In this document: positions 1-7,961 of the stretch, piece after piece
Numbering within the stretch: position 1 is the stretch's first letter
How the letters are laid out: each line of letters starts with the position of its first letter
Origin: an uncultured Porphyromonas sp.
GTDB lineage: Bacteria; Bacteroidota; Bacteroidia; Bacteroidales; Porphyromonadaceae
Assembly: GCF_905372525.1 (NCBI RefSeq)
Contig: NZ_CAJPPN010000025.1
Coordinates: forward strand, 1-35,859
Direction: 5' to 3'
DNA: 35,859 nt
Translations under genes and position numbers: made by a program
Notes under the pieces: model-generated
Told to the model about the DNA's origin: nothing
Databases searched by the model: none
Seen by the model: only the letters and a program-made list of their open reading frames with translations

Positions 1-283
1 GCGTAGGGGTCGGGACGGGGGGCGTGGGCGGGGTAGGACGTGGAGCCTCGACGCGGGTAGACTGAGGAGCTTCGGTCGGTGTACCCCCTGGCTCTATAGC
101 ACCCGAGGCTTGCTCTACATTGCCCACATTCACAGCCACCATCACCTCTACGGGCTTGGGCTGAGGGTGAGGGACACGGAGGTAGAGCCCCCACAGTAGG
201 AGCAGGAGCCCCACGTGTAGAGCCAGAGCGATGGTGAGGGCAAGAGCCTGTCGGCGCAGTGGCGAAGCGTCTAGACTACTCAT
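1..283 (-). CDS. TonB-like energy transducer, N-terminal part (cut by window edge)
   Basis: The reading frame starts at the ATG at 283 (minus strand) and runs off the window, so only about 94 residues are visible. They show a short basic cytoplasmic segment, one hydrophobic helix at about residues 15-38 (LTIALALHVGLLLLLWGLY), then a periplasmic stretch that becomes rich in Pro, Thr and Glu (VEAPRPTPPTPP). This is the architecture of TonB: an inner-membrane anchor followed by a proline-rich spacer. The C-terminal domain that would contact receptor TonB boxes lies outside the window. It begins 5 bp after the exbD stop codon, so it is the last visible gene of an exbB-exbD-tonB operon that energises outer-membrane uptake with the proton motive force. 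TolA is an alternative, since TolQ/TolR resemble ExbB/ExbD. Confidence 0.75.
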   Translation of the reverse strand, partial: MSSLDASPLRRQALALTIALALHVGLLLLLWGLYLRVPHPQPKPVEVMVAVNVGNVEQASGAIEPGGTPTEAPQSTRVEAPRPTPPTPPVPTPT

Positions 284-288
284 AGTGG

Positions 289-720
289 CTAGAGGGTGGC
301 GGGCTGCTCGGTCTCGGCTCGAGTGGCGAGTACCACCTTGAGCGAGGACTGCGAGGCAGCGTTGATGACGGCGACGACCTCCTTGTAGGGGATGGTCTCG
401 TCGGCCTGGATAGAGACGTAGGCCTCGGGATGCTCGGCGGCGAAGATCGCTAGCTGCTCCCGGAGCTCCTCCCTAGAGAGCTCGATGGGGACTGCCCGCT
501 CGATCCCCAGATAGTAGTGCCCATCAGGGGTGAGGGTGACCCGTGCTGCGGGCTGCTCGGGCGAGCTCTGCGGGGCTGAGGTGGGTAGGGTGACCTTGAT
601 CGTGTTGGGCACGATGATCGTACTGGTCACGAGGAAGAAGATCAAGAGCAGGAAGATGACGTCCGTCATCGAGGCCATGCTGTAGGTGTCGGTAACCCGG
701 CTCTTACGCTTGAGTGCCAT
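289..720 (-). CDS. exbD: ExbD/TolR family proton-channel subunit
   Basis: 143 residues, normal for ExbD/TolR. A basic N-terminus is followed by a single transmembrane helix at about residues 19-37 (TDVIFLLLIFFLVTSTI). Asp20 at the start of the helix is in the position of the proton-carrying aspartate of the family. The rest is a periplasmic domain (to LKVVLATRAETEQPATL). With ExbB it forms the inner-membrane motor that drives TonB. It lies 21 bp downstream of exbB and 5 bp upstream of the tonB-like gene, so the three are co-transcribed. In Bacteroidetes ExbD and TolR are hard to separate by sequence alone; the TonB-like neighbour favours ExbD. Confidence 0.88.
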   Translation of the reverse strand: MALKRKSRVTDTYSMASMTDVIFLLLIFFLVTSTIIVPNTIKVTLPTSAPQSSPEQPAARVTLTPDGHYYLGIERAVPIELSREELREQLAIFAAEHPEAYVSIQADETIPYKEVVAVINAASQSSLKVVLATRAETEQPATL

Positions 721-741
721 GTGCGGGGGAGCTAGTGGAGG

Positions 742-1428
742 TTAGTGAACGACTTCGTTCAGTAGGTCCATGAACTCGACCGTCTTGGCCTCCATCTTAC
801 CCACGACCTTGTCCAGCTCAGCCACGAGGTAGTTGTAGGCGAAGAGGGCGATGATCCCTACGACGAGCCCACCGACGGTAGTCACTAGAGCCTCGTAGAT
901 ACCATTGGAGAGGAGGGCGACGTCGACCCCACCAGAGCCGGCGTTGGCCATGTCAAAGAAGGCTCGCACCATCCCCGTGACCGTCCCGAGGAAGCCGATC
1001 ATCGGTGCACCAGCAGCGACCGTAGCCAGCAGGGGCAGGCCCTTCTCAAGTCTCCCGACCTCGATATTACCGACGTTCTCTACGATGACGAGGATGTCGG
1101 CCATGGGACGACCGATACGGGAGAGTCCCTTGCGGATCATACGGGCATAGGGGGTATTGGTCTCCTCACAGAGCTTGATAGCGGAGCTGGTCTTGCCCTC
1201 GATGACGTAGTCCTTGATACGCTGGACGAAGTACTTATCTTCCTGCCCAGCCGAGCGCATCTGGATGTACTTGGAGACAAAGATATAGACGGCGAGCAGG
1301 GAGAGGAGGAGAAGGACGATCATGATCCACCCGCCCTTGGTAGCGAGGTCAAGGACGGAGAGTGAGGCGGCAGAGGATGTGTTCTCTGCTAGGGTCTGTG
1401 CCAGAGAGGCGGTTGCTGTTGTATCCAC
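742..1428 (-). CDS. exbB: ExbB/TolQ/MotA family proton-channel protein
   Basis: 228 residues with three hydrophobic segments: about 34-52 (GGWIMIVLLLLSLLAVYIF), about 132-152 and about 178-200. The second segment carries the family signature GFLGTVTGMVRAF, and the third the GGLVVGIIALFAYN type sequence, which line the proton path with ExbD. It works in the inner membrane with ExbD and TonB. It is the first gene of the operon; pdxJ ends 138 bp upstream. No clear TAnnTTTG box was found just upstream, so its promoter is uncertain and some read-through from pdxJ is possible. Confidence 0.9.
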   Translation of the reverse strand: MDTTATASLAQTLAENTSSAASLSVLDLATKGGWIMIVLLLLSLLAVYIFVSKYIQMRSAGQEDKYFVQRIKDYVIEGKTSSAIKLCEETNTPYARMIRKGLSRIGRPMADILVIVENVGNIEVGRLEKGLPLLATVAAGAPMIGFLGTVTGMVRAFFDMANAGSGGVDVALLSNGIYEALVTTVGGLVVGIIALFAYNYLVAELDKVVGKMEAKTVEFMDLLNEVVH

Positions 1429-1506
1429 GAGGTGTGATCCTGTTAGTTATTATTATCTATGTATTGATGTATACTTGACTCATGCCAGCTAGCGTGAGCT
1501 CCCCAC

Positions 1507-1528
1507 GGGGGGCTGAGGCTGTCCCCCC
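1507..1528 (-). terminator. Hairpin between pdxJ and exbB
   Basis: A run of six G (1507-1512) and a run of six C (1523-1528) can pair around a 10-base loop in the pdxJ-exbB gap. No U-tract follows on the minus strand, so it may be a weak attenuator rather than a true intrinsic terminator. Confidence 0.3.
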
Positions 1529-1565
1529 TGGGTGTAGGCAAGGGGGAGAGGAATGAGGGGGGGGG

Positions 1566-2285
1566 CTACTTGCCGAGGCAGGCTCGGTAGCGGCGAATGG
1601 TCTCCTGGAGCCCTAGGTATAGGGCATCGGAGATCAAGGCATGACCTATAGAGACCTCGGCGAGCGAAGGGATCTGCTCGGCGAAGTAGCGGAGGTTGGT
1701 GAGGCTCAGGTCGTGCCCTGCGTTGAGCTCCAGCCCGAGGGCGAGGGCTCGGGAGGCCGCCTCGTGGAAGGGGGCGATCGCCTCCTCTGGGCTACGAGAG
1801 AGGTACTCGGCAGCGTAGGGCTCGGTATAGAGCTCGATGCGAGCTGTACCTACCTCGGCAGCAGCCTCTATCTGCCTAAGGTCGGTGGAGACGAAGATCG
1901 AGGGACGGATACCCCACTGTCTCAGCTGGGCGACGATGTCCCGGAGGAAGGCTCTGTGGCTGACGACATCCCAGCCCGCATTGCTCGTCAGTGCATCGGG
2001 TGCATCGGGGACGAGGGTGACCTGTGCTGGACGTACCTCGCCGACGAGGTGCATGAACTCTGTGGTGGGGTTGCCCTCGATGTTGAACTCCGTGGTGAGC
2101 ACCTCCCTCAGCTCGTAGACGTCCCGATAGCGGATGTGCCGCTCGTCGGGGCGAGGATGGACGGTAATCCCCTCGGCTCCGAAGGCTTCGCAGTCTAGGG
2201 CGACCTGTAGGAGATTGGGTACATTGCCCCCACGAGCATTACGTAGGGTAGCTATTTTGTTTATATTGACACTAAGGCGAGTCAT
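1566..2285 (-). CDS. pdxJ: Pyridoxine 5'-phosphate synthase
   Basis: 239 residues, full length for PdxJ. The enzyme condenses 1-deoxy-D-xylulose 5-phosphate with 3-amino-2-oxopropyl phosphate to make pyridoxine 5'-phosphate, the last ring-forming step of DXP-dependent vitamin B6 synthesis, in the cytoplasm. The N-terminus LSVNINKIATLRNARGG and the active-site stretch GAEGITVHPRPDERHI are characteristic of this TIM-barrel family; the C-terminal SIGHALISDALY segment matches the phosphate-binding end of the barrel. It is transcribed away from nadK, and a TACCTTTG box lies about 60 bp upstream on its strand. The gene looks intact and ordinary. Confidence 0.95.
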   Translation of the reverse strand: MTRLSVNINKIATLRNARGGNVPNLLQVALDCEAFGAEGITVHPRPDERHIRYRDVYELREVLTTEFNIEGNPTTEFMHLVGEVRPAQVTLVPDAPDALTSNAGWDVVSHRAFLRDIVAQLRQWGIRPSIFVSTDLRQIEAAAEVGTARIELYTEPYAAEYLSRSPEEAIAPFHEAASRALALGLELNAGHDLSLTNLRYFAEQIPSLAEVSIGHALISDALYLGLQETIRRYRACLGK

Positions 2286-2302
2286 GATCCCGTGATCTTT
2301 TA

Positions 2303-2310
2303 TACATTTG
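2303..2310 (+). promoter_or_regulatory. Candidate -7 box for nadK
   Basis: TACATTTG matches the Bacteroidetes -7 consensus TAnnTTTG and lies 90 bp before nadK. No convincing TTG -33 element was found at the right distance, so support is moderate. Confidence 0.45.
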
Positions 2311-2342
2311 TGGCGAGGGAGAGGCTATCTCTCTTACCCATA

Positions 2343-2350
2343 CAAAGGTA
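2343..2350 (-). promoter_or_regulatory. Candidate -7 box for pdxJ
   Basis: Read on the minus strand this is TACCTTTG, a match to TAnnTTTG, about 58 bp before the pdxJ start. The predicted transcript would start near 2336 and overlap the beginning of the nadK transcript. Confidence 0.5.
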
Positions 2351-2399
2351 ACGTTATTTAACCTACTCACGATACGGCGACGTCCATATTCTACTCGTT

Positions 2400-3278
2400 A
2401 TGTATAGGATAGCCCTTGTTGCTTCCCAGCATCTCTCGGCGCATGCTGCGCATCTAGCCCAGCTCCTCTCGGCGCTAGACCGCTCTGATGTAGCCCTTTA
2501 CTGTGATCGTACCTTCCAGCTTGACCTCGCGGAGGAGTTTCACCTCACCCCTCGGATAGCAGGGGTGCTCCCGACGGATATGAGCCCTCTGGATGTAGAC
2601 TTTGTCCTGAGCCTGGGGGGAGATGGGACGTTCCTGAGGGCTGCCCGCAGGGTCTTCGGGCAGGAGATCCCTGTGCTCGGGCTCAATATGGGGCGCCTGG
2701 GCTTCCTCACCGATATGGGGATCGAGGAGGCTCTGCCCCTCCTCCCCCGCCTCTTCACGGGCGAGTATACCCTGGAGCGGAGGATGCTCCTATCGGTGGA
2801 GATCGACGGACACCCCTACGGACAGATCCTCAATGACGTGGCGCTCCTGAAGCGGGAGACGGGCTCTATGATCACCATCCGCACCCTACTCGGGGACGAG
2901 GACTACCTAGCGAACTATGAGTGTGATGGGCTCATCGTCTCCACTCCCTCGGGCTCGACGGCCTATTCGCTCAGCGCCTATGGGCCACTGATCATGCCCC
3001 AGTGTCGCAATATGCTCCTGACCCCAATCGCTCCCCACTCGCTGACGATGCGCCCCCTCGTCCTCCCCGAGGACCTCTCGGTAGAGATGACGGTGACGGC
3101 ACGCAATAATACCTTCCTCCTCGTCCTAGACGGACAGACCAAGATCCTACCTACGGGGGTGAAGGTGCGGGTGCGTAAGTCCCAGAGCCAGCTCCGTATC
3201 ATGCACTTGAGGCCCTACAGCTTCGCCGACACACTCCGTCGTAAGCTCCTCTGGGGAGCACCTCTGAGGCAGGAGTAG
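2400..3278 (+). CDS. nadK: NAD kinase
   Basis: 292 residues, normal length. NAD kinase phosphorylates NAD to NADP in the cytoplasm, using ATP or polyphosphate. The diagnostic GGDGT motif is at residues 73-77 (LSLGGDGTFLRAAR), followed by GLNMGRLGFLTD, the NDVAL(L) motif and the substrate-binding CDGLIVSTPSGSTAYSLSA. The chosen start (MYRIALVASQ) gives the expected first beta strand. It is monocistronic and faces the beta-galactosidase gene across a 483-bp repeat- and hairpin-rich gap that probably ends both transcripts. Confidence 0.96.
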   Translation: MYRIALVASQHLSAHAAHLAQLLSALDRSDVALYCDRTFQLDLAEEFHLTPRIAGVLPTDMSPLDVDFVLSLGGDGTFLRAARRVFGQEIPVLGLNMGRLGFLTDMGIEEALPLLPRLFTGEYTLERRMLLSVEIDGHPYGQILNDVALLKRETGSMITIRTLLGDEDYLANYECDGLIVSTPSGSTAYSLSAYGPLIMPQCRNMLLTPIAPHSLTMRPLVLPEDLSVEMTVTARNNTFLLVLDGQTKILPTGVKVRVRKSQSQLRIMHLRPYSFADTLRRKLLWGAPLRQE

Positions 3279-3360
3279 GCGAAGCTGCTCCCGCTGGCTA
3301 GCTCGCCCCATCACGACTGAGGCCTAGGTGGCCTCCCCTTCCCTCCCCTTCGTCCGTCTA

Positions 3361-3517
3361 CAGTCCCATATTCTACCCCCTGCGGAGGCAGAATATGGGG
3401 CTGTGAGCTCGAGGGGCTCACCCCCTGCGGAGGGAGAATATGGGGCTGTGAGCTCAAGAGGCTCTCCCCCCTGTGGAGGGAGAATATGGGGCTGTGGGCT
3501 CAAGGGGCTCTACCCCC
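3361..3517. repeat. Three tandem 45/46-bp repeats with an inverted copy at the head
   Basis: Units begin at 3376, 3421 and 3467 (CCCCCTGCGG or CCCCCTGTGG) and each contains AGAATATGGGGCTGTG; a fourth partial start is at 3513. The repeat period is 45, then 46 and 46 bp. Just before unit 1, CAGTCCCATATTCT (3361-3374) is the inverted complement of the unit's AGAATATGGGGCTG (3390-3403), allowing a 14-bp hairpin with one G-U pair. An open 72-codon frame across the repeats has no homology I recognise and the unit-length change breaks its periodicity, so I do not call it a gene. Confidence 0.85.
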
Positions 3518-3587
3518 TAGAGGGCAGGGAAATCCCCCTTCAGTAACTCGCTCTGTATCAAACACGACTAGAGTCCCAAAACGAACA

Positions 3588-3684
3588 TACCTAGAGCGCC
3601 GATGCGCTCTAGGTAAGAACGCCCTCATCACCTTACATAGGTGATGAGGGCGTTCATTATAGGAGCGCAGGAGCGCTCTTAGTA
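3588..3684. terminator. Cluster of three hairpins between convergent nadK and beta-galactosidase genes
   Basis: Hairpin A pairs ACCTAGAGCGC (3589-3599) with 3604-3614. Hairpin B is a perfect 17-bp stem, 3617-3633 with 3639-3655, around a 5-base loop. Hairpin C pairs GAGCGC (3663-3668) with 3673-3678. The outer arms 3588-3599 and 3673-3684 are also complementary (10 of 12), so a single larger branched structure enclosing hairpin B is possible. The position suits a bidirectional terminator. Confidence 0.65.
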
Positions 3685-3761
3685 AGTATCTCTCTCCCCC
3701 CTCGGGATCGCAGTGAGACGAGCCCTGTTAGCGAGGGTAGGATGAGGGGTGTATCTTAGTC

Positions 3762-6700
3762 TTATTCAGCTAGGATACGGAGCTCAGAGCCACTCGCATA
3801 GTCCGTACCATCGTGGGCGGTGAGAGCGGTGAGGCGCACATAGCGAGCCGAGACGGGCTTGGGAAGGAGGATGCGCTGCTCCTTCTTGTCCTTGGGGAGG
3901 GCACTGCGTAGCACCTCTGTCCAGGTCTTTCCATCTTGGCTGACCGAGAGGGTGAAGTCCTTGATGTCCCCCGTCCAGCTCCCATCCTGACGAGGGAGGT
4001 AGGTGATACCACGTACCATCTTGGGCTTGAGGATGTCGAAGTCGATCCAGTGGGGATGCTTCGCCACGGTCACCGACCACATGGAGTGCCAGATCGTCTC
4101 GGGCTTCCCATCGAGGAGGTTGGTCGCCTCGCACTCATATTCGGTATCCTCGCTGCTGCAGAAGGTGACAGTGGCTGCCGTGTACTCGATCTTGGAGAAC
4201 TGACGGGTAGCCACACGGCCGGGATAACGAGCATCCCAGGCACGTACTGTCCCACCTGAGGCGAAGGGGATAGGAGCAGTGTAGCGCTGAGGCTTACCCT
4301 TGCCGATAGAGTACATCAGCTGAGCGCCCTTGGTACTGCTTAGGCTGAGCTCACCCGTCATAGAGCGGGAGAGGGCAGGGACGACGGTCCCCTCAGGTTG
4401 CTCACGGGTCAGGACACTGACGTCCTCCCCAGCGTGTAGGGGACGAAGGGTGAGGGTGAAGACCTGCGGAGTGCCGAAGCTCTGGTATTGCTTCAGGGGA
4501 GGCCCCTGTCCACAGCTATGTCCCCCGAGGCCTGTCGTCGAGAGGGAGAGCACGAGGTGCGTATCCCCCGGGGCTGGGAGCTGGTAGGGGTGTGGGGCGA
4601 GCATGAGGTCGAGGGCGGAGTAGGGGAGGGCAGAGCTCGTCATCACGCTATCGGTGTAGAAGAGGATGCCCGAGCCCGAGGGCTTCGTGAGGCTTACCCA
4701 GCGGACGTCCTCGCGGTTGCCCATCGTCTGGGGCTTTGGGAAGGAGACGAACTGCTCGGCGACCTTGCTCTCATACCGCTCTACGTACTGGCTAGCCTTG
4801 CGGTCGCCGTAGTTGTTGATCGGCCCGCGTCCGTAGTAGGTGTAGTCCTCGTACTGCTGGGGCAGGACGAACTCGTAGCCGAGGCGGGCGAGGGTGAGGT
4901 GAGGCTTGTTGCTGGTGATGTTGGAGCGCAGTGTGATCTTGCCGTCAGAGTGTACCGTCCAGACAACCTCGGAGATGAAGTGGAAGTCCTCCTCGCCGAA
5001 GGGGTGGCTGGTATCCTCGGTGATCTGGTAGCGTCCCGAGGCCTTCTTCATCGTGAGCGTTGCTCCATTAGGTGCCTGGGAGCGTACGGTGAAGTAGAGC
5101 TCTACTCGTCCGCCTGGGAGCTCGGTGATCTTGTGTGAGAGCACCTGGTGGCGGAGGTTGTGCAGGCCATTGGCCACCCACTGGGAGCGGATCCAGACGT
5201 CGTTGTCACACGGAGCACGGAAGGCCGTGAGCCGTGGCTCATTGCCCTCACGGATCAGGGTATCGCCAGAGTAGACGAGGCGAGAGATCGTCCCCTGCTT
5301 GAGGTCAAAGGCTACGTCGAAGTCCTTGCCCGTCGCTACCCACCGATCTCCGATGGTCTTCGTCGAGGCGAAGGGGGAGGCGGTGGCAAACTCGAGCTGG
5401 GGCTCAGCTTGGATGGTCGGTAGAGGGAGCTGCTCATCCATCTGTACATAGTCCCTCTTTGCCCAAGGCTTATCCACGGAGAGCACACACTCGGCCTTCA
5501 CGAAGTACTCCGCCCCTGGGGTACGCTTAGCGTAGGACTCGGGGAGCTCGACCTCGGCTGTGGCACGTGGGGCGATGGTGGGCATGGGGGTCGTAGTCTC
5601 CTCTACCTTGACGCCATCACGCCACAGCGAGAGACGTAGGGTGTAGTCGTCGAGGGTGGTGAAGTAGTTCTTGTTGAAGATCTTCAGCGTACGGCCCTCT
5701 GAGCCCTCTAGGGAGATGCCGACATTCTGGTAGACCTTCTTCACCTCGTAGTACTGAGGCTTGGGCTGGAGGTCAGCGAAGACGATCCCGTTCATGACGA
5801 ACATACCATCGTTCGGGTTGTCACCGAAGTCCCCCCCGTAGGCTAGATAGCGCTTGCCGTCGGGGGTATAGTTGTAGAGGGCTTGGTCTACCCAGTCCCA
5901 GATAGCCCCCCCACAGAGGAAGTTGGTGCGCTCGATCGCCTTCCAGTAGTCGGCGAGTCCACCGCAAGCGTTACCCATGGAGTGGGCGTACTCGGAGATG
6001 TGGAAGGGGTACTTGATCTTGTAGTTCCCCTCGACGGCCCCCTCGACCCATGCGATGGAGGGGTACTGGTTGGAGCCCATATCCACGATGTCGTTGTTGC
6101 GCTCGTACTGGATGGGGCGCGTGGTGTCTACGGCCTTGGTGGCACGGTAGCTCTTGACGAAGTTCTCCCCTGGGCCTGCTTCGTTACCTAGAGACCAGAT
6201 GACGATACTGGGGTGGTTGATGTGGGCATACACCATCTCGAGCATACGGGAGATGTGCTGCGCCTCGAACTCTGGGACGTGCGACAGCGAGGCCTTGCCG
6301 TAGTAGTACTCGTGGGACTCGATGTTGGCTTCGTCCTCCAGATAGATGCCGTACTTGTCACATAGGTAGTACCAGTAGGGAGCGGGGGGGTAGTGCGAGT
6401 TGCGCACGTGGTTGATGTTCGCTCGCTTCATGAGGAAGACCTCCTGCTCCATCTGCTCGCGGGTGATGGCATGTCCTCGCTCAGGATTGGTCTCGTGGCG
6501 GTTGGTTCCCTTGAGTTTGACAGGGCAGTCGTTGACGTAGAAGTAGCGTCCCTTGCGCCCAAACTCATCGTCCCCCGCCTCCGTGTCCCGTATCTCTACC
6601 TGACGAAATCCGGTGTAGACGGAGGCTCGGTCGAGGAGCTTCTTCCCGCTCTTGTCGTAGAGCTCAGCGACGAGGACATAGCGGTTGGGCTGCTCGGCAG

Positions 6701-7793
6701 ACCATAGTCGGGGCTGAGGGACGGCGAGGGTTGCCTTGGTGGATCCTCCTAGGGGGAGGCGTACCTCGGCCTCTCCATCGGGAAGGTCGGCTACGTTGTC
6801 GGAGTAGAGCTCGACACGATAGAGGCGGTAGCGGAGGATACCCTGTGGCACCTTGTTCGCTAGGATCTGTGACGTGATCTCGGAGGTGATGTCTAGGCTC
6901 CACTCCTTGGTCCCACGGTCGCATCGGGGGATCACCTGTAGGTCTCGTAGCTGAGTCTGAGGCTTGGCCGTGAGGTAGACCGAGCGGAAGATACCCGGTA
7001 GACGGAACATATCCTGTGCCTCGAGGAACGACCCATCGCTACTACGATAGACCTCGACGGCGAGGGTGTTCTCCCCACGAACATTCAGGTAGGGGCTGAT
7101 GTCAAAGGAGGCGAGGTTACGGGAATTCTTAGAGAAGCCCACATAGTGCCCATTCACCCATAGGTAGAAGAAGGAATCGACTCCATCAAAGTTGAGATAC
7201 ACGCTATGCCCCTTCCACGACGAGGGTAGGGCGAAGGTGCGGCGATAGGAGCCTACCTCGTTACGGTCACGGTAGGTCGTCCAGTCCTTGGGAGGGGTGC
7301 GCATGACACCGCCCTTCCAGTCCCCGGGCTTCACCTGATGGTAGAAGATCACAGGCTGATTGACGTAGATCGGTGTGCCGTACTTCTGCTTGCCGTCTCG
7401 CTGTAGGCCGTAGACGTTCCAGCTCATCGGTACGGTGACCTCGTCCCAGGAGGAGACGTCGAAGCTGGGGCGATAGAAGTCCTTGGGACGCTCCTCTGGA
7501 GTGCGTACCCAGTGGAAGCGCCACTTGCCATCCAGACTCTGGTACAGAGAGCTGTGCTCGGGCAGTACCCGTGTCGCCTGGTCATCCTTGGCGAAGGAGA
7601 AGAAGTAGGCATGGGGGCGCTCCTTGTTCAGCGCATAACGCTCGGGGCTCTGCCACTCATCGCCCTGAGGAGCCTCCTGACGTGCGTAGCTATAGCCCGG
7701 CATCGTGCTCTGTGCTCTACCCTCGCCTGCGAAGGCAAGGAGAGCCAGAGAGAGTGCACCCATACGTAGGATCTTCGTGGGGTCTTTTCTCAT
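3762..7793 (-). CDS. Secreted glycoside hydrolase family 2 beta-galactosidase with C-terminal accessory domains
   Basis: I choose the Met at 7793, which gives 1343 residues and a good signal peptide (MRKDPTKILRMGALSLALLA, cleavage after GRAQ); the longer frame would add 19 residues in front of it. Domain order: jelly-roll sugar-binding domain (about 50-230), Ig-like domain, TIM barrel, second Ig-like domain, LacZ small-chain domain, then a chitobiase-C-like Ig domain (about 1120-1180) and a discoidin/F5-8 type C domain (about 1185-1340). Catalytic residues are visible: acid/base Glu538 in SLGNEAGPGE and nucleophile Glu601 in ISEYAHSMGN; AIWDWVDQAL is also typical of LacZ. It probably releases terminal beta-galactose from host or dietary glycans in the periplasm or at the surface. 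Full LacZ is about 1020 residues; the extra C-terminal domains account for the length. Confidence 0.92.
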   Translation of the reverse strand: MRKDPTKILRMGALSLALLAFAGEGRAQSTMPGYSYARQEAPQGDEWQSPERYALNKERPHAYFFSFAKDDQATRVLPEHSSLYQSLDGKWRFHWVRTPEERPKDFYRPSFDVSSWDEVTVPMSWNVYGLQRDGKQKYGTPIYVNQPVIFYHQVKPGDWKGGVMRTPPKDWTTYRDRNEVGSYRRTFALPSSWKGHSVYLNFDGVDSFFYLWVNGHYVGFSKNSRNLASFDISPYLNVRGENTLAVEVYRSSDGSFLEAQDMFRLPGIFRSVYLTAKPQTQLRDLQVIPRCDRGTKEWSLDITSEITSQILANKVPQGILRYRLYRVELYSDNVADLPDGEAEVRLPLGGSTKATLAVPQPRLWSAEQPNRYVLVAELYDKSGKKLLDRASVYTGFRQVEIRDTEAGDDEFGRKGRYFYVNDCPVKLKGTNRHETNPERGHAITREQMEQEVFLMKRANINHVRNSHYPPAPYWYYLCDKYGIYLEDEANIESHEYYYGKASLSHVPEFEAQHISRMLEMVYAHINHPSIVIWSLGNEAGPGENFVKSYRATKAVDTTRPIQYERNNDIVDMGSNQYPSIAWVEGAVEGNYKIKYPFHISEYAHSMGNACGGLADYWKAIERTNFLCGGAIWDWVDQALYNYTPDGKRYLAYGGDFGDNPNDGMFVMNGIVFADLQPKPQYYEVKKVYQNVGISLEGSEGRTLKIFNKNYFTTLDDYTLRLSLWRDGVKVEETTTPMPTIAPRATAEVELPESYAKRTPGAEYFVKAECVLSVDKPWAKRDYVQMDEQLPLPTIQAEPQLEFATASPFASTKTIGDRWVATGKDFDVAFDLKQGTISRLVYSGDTLIREGNEPRLTAFRAPCDNDVWIRSQWVANGLHNLRHQVLSHKITELPGGRVELYFTVRSQAPNGATLTMKKASGRYQITEDTSHPFGEEDFHFISEVVWTVHSDGKITLRSNITSNKPHLTLARLGYEFVLPQQYEDYTYYGRGPINNYGDRKASQYVERYESKVAEQFVSFPKPQTMGNREDVRWVSLTKPSGSGILFYTDSVMTSSALPYSALDLMLAPHPYQLPAPGDTHLVLSLSTTGLGGHSCGQGPPLKQYQSFGTPQVFTLTLRPLHAGEDVSVLTREQPEGTVVPALSRSMTGELSLSSTKGAQLMYSIGKGKPQRYTAPIPFASGGTVRAWDARYPGRVATRQFSKIEYTAATVTFCSSEDTEYECEATNLLDGKPETIWHSMWSVTVAKHPHWIDFDILKPKMVRGITYLPRQDGSWTGDIKDFTLSVSQDGKTWTEVLRSALPKDKKEQRILLPKPVSARYVRLTALTAHDGTDYASGSELRILAE

Positions 7794-7870
7794 GATGTCG
7801 TATAAATAGAGTAAGAGTGAAGTAATCTGATGGGGTATAGAGTGTAGCACCCTGTAGGTACATCTACCTA

Positions 7871-7958
7871 TCGTGTCGTGTAGCGTGTCCTCATCTCGTC
7901 GTGCTGTGTCGTCTCGTGTGGGAGGTGTGATGTCTCGTGGTGCGCCGTGTGAGAGGTG
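7871..7958. repeat. Degenerate short simple-sequence tract
   Basis: The gap between the epimerase stop and the beta-galactosidase start is a low-complexity tract built from variants of TCGTG/CGTGT (for example CTCGTCGTGCTGTGTCGTC). No regular period is preserved. It contains no gene I can support. Confidence 0.5.
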
Positions 7959-7961
7959 ACT

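Noticed and set aside
1641..2198. 185-codon plus-strand frame opposite pdxJ
   Set aside because: It is the antisense shadow of a clear pdxJ gene.
3328..3546. 72-codon open frame over the 45-bp repeats
   Set aside because: It is open only because the repeat unit lacks stops; the frame shifts when the unit length changes to 46 bp and no protein features are seen.
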